A DNA stretch of 64,000 nucleotides from Nocardia sp. NBC_00565 (GCF_036345915.1 NZ_CP107785.1:4340001-4404000); one strand, 5' to 3'. Positions 11,610 through 19,435 are shown, numbered from the stretch's first letter. Translations and numbers: made by a program. Notes: generated from the sequence alone by a model not told the origin.

Positions 11610-12548
11610 ATGAATACCCAGGTGATGAGCCACACCAAGGTGGTGCAGGCGCCGCCGGAGCTCGTCTACGCCCTGGTGGCCGATGTGACCACGTGGCCGG
11701 TGATCTTCGCACCGAGTGTGCTGGTGCGCCATCTGCACCGCGGACCCGATGAGGAGCGGTTCCGGCTGTGGGCCACCGTCAACGGCGAGGTGAAGAACTG
11801 GACCTCGCGGCGAGTGCTCGACGCGGCGCAGCGGCGCATCGTGTTCGAGCAGGAACGCAGCCAGGCACCGATCGCTTCGATGGGCGGGGGCTGGTCCTTC
11901 CGTGACATCGATTCCGGCACCACGAAGGTCACCCTCGATCACCGCTTCACCGTGGTGGAGGGCGCCGACCCGGATCTGGTCGCGGGTGCGGTGGATCGCA
12001 ACAGCGAGACCGAACTGGCCGCGCTGGCCCGCATCGCGGAGCTCGGCCATCCGATCGAGGAGGTCGTGCACACCTTCGAAGACACTGTCACGCTGGAGAT
12101 TTCGGCTGCCGAGGTCTACGACTTCATCTACCACAGCCAACGCTGGCCCGAACACGTGCCGCACGTCAGCCGAATCGAACTCACCGAGGACGCCGAGGGC
12201 GTGCAGCTGATGGAGATGGATACCGTTACGGCGGGAGGTATTCCACACACCACGAAGTCGGTGCGCGTCTGCTTTCCGGGCGAGCGCATCGACTACAAGC
12301 AGCTGCTGCCACCGGCCATGCTCTTCGGGCACAGCGGCGCATGGGAATTCGCGGACGGTCCCGACGGCGCGGTGGTGACGGCACGGCATACCGTGGCGAT
12401 CAATCCGGCCGCCGCCCGCGAAATTCTCGGAGCCGATACCGATCTCGCCGACGCACGCACGTATCTCACCGACGCACTCTCGACCAACAGCCGCAATACG
12501 CTGCGGTGCGCGGTGCGGTATGCCGAGTCCATGAAGTCGCCGACATGA
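11610..12548 (+). CDS. Di-domain aromatase/cyclase (SRPBCC fold)
   Basis: A 312-residue protein made of two tandem START/SRPBCC domains: residues about 1-150 (VVQAPPELVYALVADVTTWP, FRLWATVNGEVKNWTSRRV) and 155-312 (TVTLEISAAEVYDFIYHSQRWPEHVPHV). Di-domain members such as ActVII catalyse first-ring cyclisation and aromatisation of reduced polyketides, which fits the presence of a ketoreductase in the cluster. ATG 11610 gives the usual N-terminus. An in-frame ATG at 11529, overlapping the ACP stop, would add 27 residues (MSERSERTIDTA...) encoded by a repetitive GAGCGAGC-rich linker. It is followed by an ATGA overlap with the next gene. Confidence 0.9.
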   Translation: MNTQVMSHTKVVQAPPELVYALVADVTTWPVIFAPSVLVRHLHRGPDEERFRLWATVNGEVKNWTSRRVLDAAQRRIVFEQERSQAPIASMGGGWSFRDIDSGTTKVTLDHRFTVVEGADPDLVAGAVDRNSETELAALARIAELGHPIEEVVHTFEDTVTLEISAAEVYDFIYHSQRWPEHVPHVSRIELTEDAEGVQLMEMDTVTAGGIPHTTKSVRVCFPGERIDYKQLLPPAMLFGHSGAWEFADGPDGAVVTARHTVAINPAAAREILGADTDLADARTYLTDALSTNSRNTLRCAVRYAESMKSPT

Positions 12549-13480
12549 CTGCCACCGAACTATCGCAAGTAGCCGGTGCACCGGTCGTGCGCGAAATCGC
12601 GGATCGGGTCTACGCGTACACGCACAGTCGCGGTGGCTGGTGTGTCAGCAATGCGGGCGTGCTGGCCGGTCCGGACGGCGCGGTCGTGATCGACACCCTG
12701 GGGACCGAGGGACGCACCCGCGCCCTGGTCGAATTCGTCGACGGGCTCGACACCGGCCCCGCCCGCACAATCGTCAACACCCACCATCACGGCGACCACA
12801 ATTTCGGCAATCACCTCTTCGGGCGCACCGCGGTCGTCATCGGCCACGACCGGATCCGGCCCGAGATGATCGAGACCGGGCTCGCGCTGACCAAACTCTG
12901 GCCGCAGGTGCAGTGGGGCGATGTCCGAGTCACGTTGCCCAGCATCACCTTCAGCAGGCGGCTGACGCTGCACATCGGCGAGCGGCGCGTCGAACTCATT
13001 CACCTCGGACCGGCCGCGCACACCACCAACGACGTGGTGGCGTGGCTGCCCGAGGAGAAGGTGCTCTTCGCCGGGGATCTGATGATGTCGGGCGCGGCGC
13101 CGTTCTGCCTGATGGGTTCGGTCAGCGGGTCGATCACCGCGATCGAGCGAATGGCCGCACTGGGCGCGCAGACCGTGGTCTCCGGGCACGGCCCGGTCAC
13201 CGGACCCGAGATCTTCGACCAGACGCTGCGCTACCTGCGGTGGGTGCAGGAACTGGCCGCCGAGGCCAGATCCCTTGGCCTGACCCCGCTGGCGATCGCG
13301 CTGGAGGCCGATCACGGTGAGTTCGCCGAGTTGGTCGACGACGAACGCCTAGTCGGCAATCTGCATCGCGCCGACGCGGAATGGGCGGGCGGACCGATCG
13401 GCGAGCCGCTGGACGTGCTGTCGATATTCGACGAGATGGTGGTGTACAACCAAGGGCAGGTGCCGACATGTCTGGCGTGA
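12545..13480 (+). CDS. Metallo-beta-lactamase-fold cyclase/thioesterase, ActIV-like
   Basis: A 311-residue metallo-beta-lactamase-fold protein. The metal motif NTHHHGDHNFGNHLF lies near residue 80, with HLGPAAHTTNDVVAWLPEEKVLFAGDLM and VVSGHGPVTG further on. ActIV of the actinorhodin pathway, a second-ring cyclase with thioesterase activity, has this fold and sits in an equivalent position, so cyclisation or chain release is the likely role. ATG 12545 overlaps the upstream TGA, indicating co-translation with the aromatase/cyclase. A general hydrolase role cannot be excluded. Confidence 0.75.
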   Translation: MTATELSQVAGAPVVREIADRVYAYTHSRGGWCVSNAGVLAGPDGAVVIDTLGTEGRTRALVEFVDGLDTGPARTIVNTHHHGDHNFGNHLFGRTAVVIGHDRIRPEMIETGLALTKLWPQVQWGDVRVTLPSITFSRRLTLHIGERRVELIHLGPAAHTTNDVVAWLPEEKVLFAGDLMMSGAAPFCLMGSVSGSITAIERMAALGAQTVVSGHGPVTGPEIFDQTLRYLRWVQELAAEARSLGLTPLAIALEADHGEFAELVDDERLVGNLHRADAEWAGGPIGEPLDVLSIFDEMVVYNQGQVPTCLA

Positions 13481-14730
13481 CAGTCGAATCGGTGGCGGTC
13501 TGCGTGGTCGGCGGCGGACCCGCCGGGCTGATGACAGGCCTGCTGCTGGCCCGTTCGGGCGTGGAAGTGCTTGTGCTGGAGAAGCATCCGGACTTCCTGC
13601 GGGACTTCCGCGGGGATACGGTGCATCCGTCCACGTTACGGGCGATGGACGAACTCGGACTCGCCGCGGAATTCCTCGCGCTGCCGCACGTCGAACTACC
13701 GCAGCTACCGATGGCCACCGCGAGCGGGCCGGTGATATTCGCCGACTTCCGCGGTCTCCCGGGCGGTTTCCCGTTCGTGGCGTTCATGCCGCAGTGGGAT
13801 GTGCTGAACTTCCTCGCCGAGGCGGGCAGGCGGTATCCGGGCTTCCGGCTCATCCAGGAGGCCGAGGTCACCGAGCTGATCCACGAGGACGACGCCGTGG
13901 TCGGCGCACGGGTACGCACACCGGACGGCCCCTTGGAGGTTTTGTCCCGACTGGTGATCGCCGCGGATGGGCGCAATTCGATCGTTCGCGACGACGGCCT
14001 GCTGGAGGTCGCGGCCAGCGCAGCGCCGATGGACGTGCTGTGGTTCCGTGTCAGCAAGCCCGACGGCGAACGGCTGCCGACGGTGCGCAGCGGCAACGGC
14101 TTCTTCATCGTCTGCATCGACCGCGGCGACTATCTCCAGGTCGCGTACATGATCCCCAAGGGCGGGTTCGCGACCATCAAGACCGCCGGACTCGCCGAAT
14201 TCCGCGCCGCACTCGCCGCGATCTATCCCAGCCTGACCGAGCATTTGACCGGAGAAATTCGCACCTGGGATGACGTGAAACCCCTTGATGTGCGGGTGGA
14301 TCGGCTGCGTCGCTGGTATCGTCCGGGCCTGCTCGCGATCGGCGACGCGGCCCATGCCATGTCGCCGGCGGGCGGGGTCGGCATCAATCTTGCTGTGCAG
14401 GACGCGATCGCGGCGGCCCGCCTGCTCGCACCCACTCTCACCACGGGCGCGCGACCGAACGTCGCACAGCTGCGCGCCGTCCAGAGCCGACGCGAATTCC
14501 CCATGCGCGTGGTCCAATTCGCGCAGCTGCGGTTGCTGTCGGATCTGTATCCGAACGCCGGACGGCCCGGTACCGACAAGCCGCTGCTCGTGCGCCTGCT
14601 GCGGCGCGTGCCTCGGCTGGCGCGGCTGGTAGCCAGGGTGATCGGGCTCGGCATCCGGCCCGAGCGCGTGCCACCGGCGGCCGATATCACCGGAAACGTC
14701 ACTGCCCTAACGAAAATCAGGGAGAACTGA
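13468..14730 (+). CDS. FAD-dependent aromatic monooxygenase (tailoring)
   Basis: A 420-residue flavoprotein monooxygenase of the p-hydroxybenzoate hydroxylase class. VCVVGGGPAGLMTGLLLARSG near residue 10 is the Rossmann ADP loop, RLVIAADGRNSIVR the DG motif, and GLLAIGDAAHAMSPAGGVGIN the second FAD-binding motif. It probably hydroxylates the aromatic polyketide. ATG 13468 overlaps the end of the metallo-beta-lactamase-fold gene by 13 bp, so the two are in one operon. The C-terminal 60 residues are Arg-rich and helical, and no thioredoxin-like extension is present, so it belongs to the short subclass. Confidence 0.88.
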   Translation: MSGVTVESVAVCVVGGGPAGLMTGLLLARSGVEVLVLEKHPDFLRDFRGDTVHPSTLRAMDELGLAAEFLALPHVELPQLPMATASGPVIFADFRGLPGGFPFVAFMPQWDVLNFLAEAGRRYPGFRLIQEAEVTELIHEDDAVVGARVRTPDGPLEVLSRLVIAADGRNSIVRDDGLLEVAASAAPMDVLWFRVSKPDGERLPTVRSGNGFFIVCIDRGDYLQVAYMIPKGGFATIKTAGLAEFRAALAAIYPSLTEHLTGEIRTWDDVKPLDVRVDRLRRWYRPGLLAIGDAAHAMSPAGGVGINLAVQDAIAAARLLAPTLTTGARPNVAQLRAVQSRREFPMRVVQFAQLRLLSDLYPNAGRPGTDKPLLVRLLRRVPRLARLVARVIGLGIRPERVPPAADITGNVTALTKIREN

Positions 14731-14732
14731 TC

Positions 14733-15494
14733 GTGTCGACATATCTGCTCGTCCACGGGGCATTCCACGGCGGCTGGGTCTGGCAGCGGGTGGCGCCGCT
14801 GCTGGCGGACGCCGGACATCGCGTGCTGACCCCGTCCCTGGTCGGCCTCGGCGACCGCGCCGACCTGCTGACCCCCGAGGTCGGCCTGGACACCCACGTC
14901 GAGGATCTGGTCGGCCTGCTCACCTTCGAGGATCTCAGCGACGTCATCCTGGTCGGCCACAGCTATGCGGGCATCGTGGTGACCGCCGTCGCCGACGCCG
15001 TCCCCGACCGCATCGCCGAACTCGTCTATGTCGACACCTTCGTCCCGCGCGACGGTGAGTCGGTGGCCGACATCATGCCCGGCATGGTCGAGGCCTTCAC
15101 CGCCGCGGCCGAGGCGCACGGCGACGGTTGGCGGGTGCCGCCGCAGACCGAGCCGATGGGCGACGGCGGCCTGTACGGCATCACCGAGGAGCCCGACCTC
15201 AGCTGGGTGGCCTCGATGCAGACTGCCCAGTCGCTGGTGACCTTCCAGCAGCGCATGCTGCTGACGAATCCCGAAGCGCTGGCGGCGATTCCGGTGACGC
15301 ATGTGCACTGCAGCGAGGGCGGCGAGGACTTCAAGGCCATGCGCGCCGCGATGCCGCGTACCCTGCCGCCCGCCGACCTGCCGCCCGGACGCCTCCATGT
15401 GCTCCCGACCGGACACGACTGCATGATCACGATGCCGCGCGAATTGGCCGGGCATCTGCTGGCGCTGGCGCCTCGACCGGCGCCGACCAGCTGA
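14733..15494 (+). CDS. Alpha/beta hydrolase (methylesterase-like), last gene of PKS operon
   Basis: A 253-residue alpha/beta hydrolase starting LLVHGAFHGGWVWQRVAPLL, with the nucleophile elbow VGHSYAGIVVT (Ser about 76) and a late LPTGHDCMI His. The N-terminal block is typical of the group that includes methylesterases and hydroxynitrile lyases, and members occur in polyketide clusters as esterases or cyclisation helpers. GTG 14733 follows the monooxygenase stop by two bases, so it is co-transcribed. The substrate is unknown. It ends 3 bp before the convergent secreted-protein gene. Confidence 0.75.
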   Translation: MSTYLLVHGAFHGGWVWQRVAPLLADAGHRVLTPSLVGLGDRADLLTPEVGLDTHVEDLVGLLTFEDLSDVILVGHSYAGIVVTAVADAVPDRIAELVYVDTFVPRDGESVADIMPGMVEAFTAAAEAHGDGWRVPPQTEPMGDGGLYGITEEPDLSWVASMQTAQSLVTFQQRMLLTNPEALAAIPVTHVHCSEGGEDFKAMRAAMPRTLPPADLPPGRLHVLPTGHDCMITMPRELAGHLLALAPRPAPTS

Positions 15495-15497
15495 TGC

Positions 15498-15974
15498 TCA
15501 GTGCAGGACGCTGTAGGTCGCCGCGATGGTGAACCCGTGCGGTCCGGTCTCGCAGGTCACGGTGCCCTGGTAACCGATGCCGCAGGTGGTGCCGCCCAGC
15601 GAGACCTTATGACCTTCCGGCAGCACCTGCGCGCCGCCCGGGTAGGTGAACGTCGACTGGTCGGCGGTCAGGAAATGGGCGGGCTCCGAGGTGGACGAAC
15701 GCACCTGGTTCGTGCCCGGCGGGGCGTCGATCGGCACCGCGTCGCAGCCGGCCGGGCCGTTCAGATAGAAACCGCAATCGCGCCCGTCCGGCGATTGAAA
15801 GAACACGGCGCCCTTATAGTTCGGGTCGTCGACCAGATATCCGGTGTCCTCGACCGGTATCAGTTGATCGAGCCCGCTCGGATCCGCCGCGGCCGGTCCC
15901 GCGGCGAACACCAGGGTGGCAGCGGCGAGTGGTGCGATCGTCGAGAGTGCGAACAGCTGGGCGCGGTCGAACAC
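15498..15974 (-). CDS. Secreted small protein of unknown function
   Basis: A 158-residue protein with an evident signal peptide (LFALSTIAPLAAATLVFAAGPAAADP, cleavage after AAA at about residue 31). The mature part contains four cysteines (DCGFYLNGPAGC, TTCGIGYQGTVTC) that could form two disulfides. Similar short secreted proteins are frequent in mycolic-acid actinomycetes, but I cannot assign a role. It is transcribed against the polyketide operon and is probably not part of the pathway. Confidence 0.75.
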   Translation of the reverse strand: MFDRAQLFALSTIAPLAAATLVFAAGPAAADPSGLDQLIPVEDTGYLVDDPNYKGAVFFQSPDGRDCGFYLNGPAGCDAVPIDAPPGTNQVRSSTSEPAHFLTADQSTFTYPGGAQVLPEGHKVSLGGTTCGIGYQGTVTCETGPHGFTIAATYSVLH

Positions 15975-16071
15975 GGGCGAACCTCCTCGGTCGTCATCCG
16001 GACCCTATGACGTTAGCGATACGACTGCGCGATGACCATCGCGCCCTGATAACGAATGCGCGTGCGGCCCA

Positions 16072-16479
16072 TCAGTCTTCGGCCGCGTCGTAGGCGGCGC
16101 GCGCGGCGAGCACCTCGCTGAGATGTTCGCTGGACCAGTCCACGATGCTCGAGAAGACCGGCGTCAGGGTCACCGCGAGCGGGGTGGCCTCGTACTCCAC
16201 ACGCGGTGGGACCTCGGCGTGGTAGGTGCGGGCCACCAGCCCGTCGCGTTCCAGCTGACGCAGACGCTGGGTCAGGACCTTGGGGGTGAGACCCGGAATG
16301 CGCAACTGGAGCTCGGTGAAGCGCAGGCGGCCGTCGTGGGTCAGCACCCAGAGCACCTGGGTGGACCAGCGGCCGAAAACCAAGTCGATCACCGGGGTGA
16401 TCGGGCACGGATCGACGGTGGCAGGCCCACCCGTCACCCGGCCATCCCCCACCGAATCGCTGCGCGATGCTGCCCTCAT
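16072..16479 (-). CDS. HxlR-family winged-helix regulator
   Basis: A 135-residue HxlR-type regulator: VIDLVFGRWSTQVLWVLTHDGRLRFTELQLRIPGLTPKVLTQRLRQLERDGLV is the diagnostic winged helix. Family members often respond to electrophiles or redox signals and control a divergent gene, here the DUF5519-like gene at 16595. ATG 16479 is preceded by AGGAGAACGA. Residues about 4-19 (ASRSDSVGDGRVTGG) come from the repeat described at 16425-16470 and are not part of the DNA-binding domain. HxlR proteins normally lack such an N-terminal tail. Confidence 0.85.
   Translation of the reverse strand: MRAASRSDSVGDGRVTGGPATVDPCPITPVIDLVFGRWSTQVLWVLTHDGRLRFTELQLRIPGLTPKVLTQRLRQLERDGLVARTYHAEVPPRVEYEATPLAVTLTPVFSSIVDWSSEHLSEVLAARAAYDAAED
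16425..16470 (-). repeat. N-terminal coding repeat, copy in HxlR gene
   Basis: A 46-bp copy of the element found at 3587-3635 and 57282-57384, one codon shorter. On the minus strand it encodes ASRSDSVGDGRVTGG starting three codons behind the ATG. The position and frame relative to the start codon are the same as in the other genes. Confidence 0.75.
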
Positions 16480-16497
16480 TCGTTCTCCTGGTAAGTC

Positions 16498-16532
16498 ACT
16501 TTCCGCTTGGTAACTACTATACTTTGGAAAGT
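16498..16532. promoter_or_regulatory. Inverted repeat in HxlR/DUF5519 divergent promoter
   Basis: ACTTTCC (16498-16504) and GGAAAGT (16526-16532) form a perfect inverted repeat 21 bp apart in an AT-rich stretch between the divergent genes. TATACT (16518-16523), placed between the arms, is a good -10 candidate for the plus-strand gene. This geometry suits autoregulation by the HxlR protein. The binding protein is inferred from position only. Confidence 0.5.
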
Positions 16533-16594
16533 ACTGTGAAACCAGGAGTCGCGAGCGAGCCACACCGCACGCGAAAACCGAAGGGAGCACAGTC

Positions 16595-17089
16595 ATGACG
16601 ACGATATCCGTGGACGGCCGCATCGACCTGCCGCGTCGCTCCGGTGAACGACCACGCACCCGGGCGCACAATCCGCATCAGCAGCTCAGCCAGTTGGCGC
16701 CGCCGGATCTGCAGGAGACCCTGTGGTCGCGGATGACCACACTGAACGGCGTGCTGCTCGGCCGCAGCGGCGTTTCGCTGCCCGATACCCGCGCGCTGCA
16801 CCTGCGGCCGACGATCGCCGAGGGACCGGGCGAGGCGTATCTGGTCGGCACCGAATTCGCGCATCTGCACGGGCACGACGACGGCAGCTTGCACATGTGC
16901 CTGCCGAAAGATATTGCGGCAGAGGCCATCGCACTGGGGTGGGCGGAGCTGCATCCGATGGCGCGCCAGCGGTTCCTGCCCGCGACGCTGGTAATGGTGT
17001 ACGGGCCACGTGATCTCGACGAGCTCGAGGTCAGCTGGCGGCTGGTGCGGACCAGCCACCGGTTCGCGCGCGGGTCGGCTACAGCGTGA
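16595..17089 (+). CDS. DUF5519/luciferase-domain-like protein
   Basis: A 164-residue soluble protein. The C-terminal half (FAHLHGHDDGSLHMCLPKDIAAEAIALGWAELHPMA ... LVMVYGPRDLDELEVSWRLVRTSHRFA) matches my recollection of the small family labelled DUF5519 or luciferase domain, whose biochemical role is not established. It stands alone opposite the HxlR regulator and is coupled by a GTGA overlap to a lipocalin-like gene. It lies between the two halves of the polyketide cluster without an obvious link to it. Confidence 0.6.
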   Translation: MTTISVDGRIDLPRRSGERPRTRAHNPHQQLSQLAPPDLQETLWSRMTTLNGVLLGRSGVSLPDTRALHLRPTIAEGPGEAYLVGTEFAHLHGHDDGSLHMCLPKDIAAEAIALGWAELHPMARQRFLPATLVMVYGPRDLDELEVSWRLVRTSHRFARGSATA

Positions 17090-17118
17090 TTAGAGCGGCG
17101 GCCACCATCGTGGGAGTC

Positions 17119-17508
17119 ATGAATGCCACCGATCTCGTCGGAACCTGGGAACTGTTGTCCTACTACGACATCGACGAACATGACGCGATCAGTATCGGAC
17201 CGCTGGGTGACGCACCGCGCGGCCTGCTGATCTACGGTGCCCACGGCTACATGTCGGTGAGCATGATGCGCACCGACGAAGCCACCGACACGCCGCCTTT
17301 CATGGGCTACGCGGGGACCTGGCGCCGCCGCGGCACGGAGCTGGTGCATGCGATCAGCGTCTGCTCCAATCCGGCCTGGGCAGATACCGAACAGGTGCGT
17401 CAAATGTCGCTGACCGCTGACGTTCTCACGCTGATCGGGGTGGCACAGGTCGGCGGGCGGATGCAGCGCCGGGTGCTGACCTGGCGCCGCTCCTGCCCGC
17501 CGACCTGA
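17119..17508 (+). CDS. Lipocalin-like domain protein
   Basis: A 129-residue protein beginning NATDLVGTWELLSYYDID, followed by GLLIYGAHGYMSVSMMRTD and YAGTWRRRGTELVHAISVCSNPAW, the pattern of the lipocalin-like 5 family. These are small beta-barrel proteins often found with cyclases or ester-forming enzymes; the ligand is unknown. ATG 17119 gives the family-like N-terminus, but its ribosome site is poor. GTG 17086, overlapping the previous stop, would add 11 residues and allow coupled translation. No signal peptide is apparent. Confidence 0.6.
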   Translation: MNATDLVGTWELLSYYDIDEHDAISIGPLGDAPRGLLIYGAHGYMSVSMMRTDEATDTPPFMGYAGTWRRRGTELVHAISVCSNPAWADTEQVRQMSLTADVLTLIGVAQVGGRMQRRVLTWRRSCPPT

Positions 17509-17517
17509 AATCCCCTG

Positions 17518-18018
17518 TCATTCCGGAGAATACGAGAATAAGGGCTCATCGAATTGGACCGGTTCGTTGTTTTCCTTGAGTATCTCGGTGATCACGCCGC
17601 TGGTCGGCGCGGTCACCGGGATCATCAGCTTCATCGCCTCCACGATGGCGATCTGCTGCCCGGCCGTGACGCGGTCGCCCACCTCGACGAAGGGATCCAC
17701 ACCGGGTTCCGGGCTGCGATAGAACACGCCGACACTGGGCGCGCGGAAGACCGCACGGGATGGCGGGTCAGCCTGTGCGGTAACGGCTTCCGAGGGAACT
17801 GCGACGGGGGCCGCAATGATCGGCGCGGCCGAGGCCTGCCATTCGGCTTCGATCGTCACCTCCCCCACCTGGAAGCGCAGGGCGCTCGGCTGGTGCGGGA
17901 AACCGGCGAGCAGGTGCAGCGCGCCGGTCTGGATGGCCTCGAGGATCCGCAGATACTCGTCGTGCCCGGTGGCGCCGCCGTTGCGCGCGCCGGTGGTGTT
18001 CTCGTCCACTGCGGTCAT
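17518..18018 (-). CDS. accB: Biotin carboxyl carrier protein of acetyl-CoA carboxylase
   Basis: A 166-residue BCCP. The C-terminal biotinyl domain holds VEAMKLMIPVTAP with the biotinylated Lys near residue 130, preceded by APSVGVFYRSPEPGVDPFVEVGDRV. The middle is an Ala/Pro-rich linker and the N-terminus a helical docking region. It carries the carboxylated biotin between AccC and the fused AccD-AccA, both encoded about 9 kb away in the same cluster. ATG 18018 has AAGGG 8 bp upstream. It sits 18 bp after the ketoreductase gene in the same operon. Confidence 0.93.
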   Translation of the reverse strand: MTAVDENTTGARNGGATGHDEYLRILEAIQTGALHLLAGFPHQPSALRFQVGEVTIEAEWQASAAPIIAAPVAVPSEAVTAQADPPSRAVFRAPSVGVFYRSPEPGVDPFVEVGDRVTAGQQIAIVEAMKLMIPVTAPTSGVITEILKENNEPVQFDEPLFSYSPE

Positions 18019-18036
18019 TGCCAAGGCCCTTCGTGC

Positions 18037-18819
18037 TCAGTAATTGCCAAGTCCGCCACAGACATTCAGCGCCTGTGCGGTGACCGCGCCCGCGCCCGGA
18101 CCGATCAGGTAGTCGACCATCGCGGCCACCTCAAACGGCTGCACGTAGCGCCCGATCGGCACCCGCGCGCTCACCCTGGCGTGCACCTCGTCGGTATCGA
18201 CACCCCACAGGCCGGAGTAGACCTCCCGAACCCGTTCGGCCATCGGGGTTTCCACGAAACCCGGGCAGACCGCGTTGACCGTGATCCCGGTCTTGGCCAG
18301 CTCGAGTCCGAGTGCCTTGGTGAACCCGACCACGCCGTGTTTGGAGGCCGAATACGGCGCACCGTGCACAACGCCCTGCTTACCGCCGGTGGAGGCGATG
18401 TTCACGATGCGGCCGCTGCCGCGCTCGAGCATGCCGCCCGCGGTCAGCACCGCCTTGGTCATCAGGAAGACGCTGTTGAGGTTGGTATTGATCACGTCGA
18501 ACCACAGGTCGTCGCTGACCTGCGCGGTGATGCCGCCGCCGCTGCGGCCCGCGTTGTTGATCAGGATGTCGATCGGGCCATAGCGCCGCACGCCCGCGTC
18601 GACATATTCGCGGATCTGCGTGGCATCGACGACATCGCAGACCGTGCCGTCCACCTCGTGGCCGTCGTCCTGCAGGCTCTTCACCGTATCGGTTACCTTT
18701 TGCTGGTCGCGGGCGCAGATGAACACCGCGATGCCTTGGGCCGCCAGGCTTTTGGTGATCTCCAGGCCCATACCGCTGGTCGCTCCGGTGACCAGCGCGA
18801 CGCGCTGAGTTTCCGCCAT
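18037..18819 (-). CDS. Polyketide C-9 ketoreductase (ActIII-like SDR)
   Basis: A 260-residue short-chain dehydrogenase closely resembling the actinorhodin ketoreductase: VALVTGATSGMGLEI (NADPH loop), NNAGRSGGG, GRIVNIASTGGKQGVVH with the catalytic Ser, PYSASKHGVVGFTKALG with Tyr and Lys, CPGFVETPMAERVR and the C-terminal ALNVCGGLGNY. It reduces the C-9 carbonyl of the nascent chain and so directs the first ring closure. This places the product among reduced aromatic polyketides rather than spore-pigment types. ATG 18819 has GGAGGAG upstream. Confidence 0.95.
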   Translation of the reverse strand: MAETQRVALVTGATSGMGLEITKSLAAQGIAVFICARDQQKVTDTVKSLQDDGHEVDGTVCDVVDATQIREYVDAGVRRYGPIDILINNAGRSGGGITAQVSDDLWFDVINTNLNSVFLMTKAVLTAGGMLERGSGRIVNIASTGGKQGVVHGAPYSASKHGVVGFTKALGLELAKTGITVNAVCPGFVETPMAERVREVYSGLWGVDTDEVHARVSARVPIGRYVQPFEVAAMVDYLIGPGAGAVTAQALNVCGGLGNY

Positions 18820-18909
18820 GACTCCTCCATCGGTCTTTCCGTACTCGCTGGGCTGTTCGACTTCCAGACTCGTCGCGCGTCCTATAGCCCGGGTCAACCC
18901 GCACCCGGC

Positions 18910-18927
18910 TCGAGCCAGCCTCGAGCA
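18910..18927. promoter_or_regulatory. SARP-type heptamer pair between ketoreductase and SnoaL-like genes
   Basis: TCGAGCC (18910-18916), AGCC, TCGAGCA (18921-18927): two TCGAG heptamers at an exact 11-bp period. Because CTCGAG is palindromic, the pair reads as heptamers on both strands and could serve both divergent promoters. It mirrors the site at 8680-8697 and is the strongest evidence that the SARP controls both operons. Confidence 0.7.
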
Positions 18928-18979
18928 CGATCGGAGACCGTTGCGTGCAGCCGCGCCCCGCCGCAACCAAGGAGCCACC

Positions 18980-19399
18980 ATGACCACCGTCGCCAGCCGC
19001 ACCGAGTTGTACGCCGAGGTCCAGCAGTTCTACGCCGATCAGATGCAGCGGCTGGACAACCGCGACATCCCGGGTTACGCCGAAACCTTCACCGAGGACG
19101 CCGAATTCGAGCACACACCGGGTCGGCCGCCAGCGCTGACCAGGGCGGGCATCATCTCGGACCTGGTCGAGTTCCACCAGCGTTTCGAGGCCGACCCGAT
19201 GCAGCGCAGGCACTGGTTCAACATGATCAACCTGCAGCCGCAGGACGACGGAACCATCGTCTCCACGGCCTACTGCCTGGTCGTCAAGATCCGGCCGAAC
19301 AGTAAGCCCGAGATCGCACCGAGCTGCGTCGTGCACGACGTGCTCGTCCGCGTCGAGGGCAATCTGCTGACCCGGTCCCGGCGTGTCACCCACGATTGA
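18980..19399 (+). CDS. NTF2/SnoaL-like fold protein
   Basis: A 139-residue protein with an NTF2-like layout: FYADQMQRLDNRDIPGYAETFTEDAEFEH at the N-terminus, then a beta-rich half ending FEADPMQRRHWFNMINL and RVEGNLLTRSRRVTHD. Members in aromatic polyketide clusters act as cyclases, dehydratases or hydroxylases. ATG 18980 has AAGGAG upstream. It is divergent from the ketoreductase and followed at 36 bp by a nitroreductase gene, so a tailoring role is plausible but not proven. Confidence 0.7.
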   Translation: MTTVASRTELYAEVQQFYADQMQRLDNRDIPGYAETFTEDAEFEHTPGRPPALTRAGIISDLVEFHQRFEADPMQRRHWFNMINLQPQDDGTIVSTAYCLVVKIRPNSKPEIAPSCVVHDVLVRVEGNLLTRSRRVTHD

Positions 19400-19435
19400 A
19401 TCCGCTGTCCCCGACTACTTTTCGAGGAGAACCAC

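Noticed and set aside
17554..19305. Plus-strand 583-codon frame over accB and the ketoreductase
   Set aside because: Antisense to two highly conserved genes; no motif of its own.
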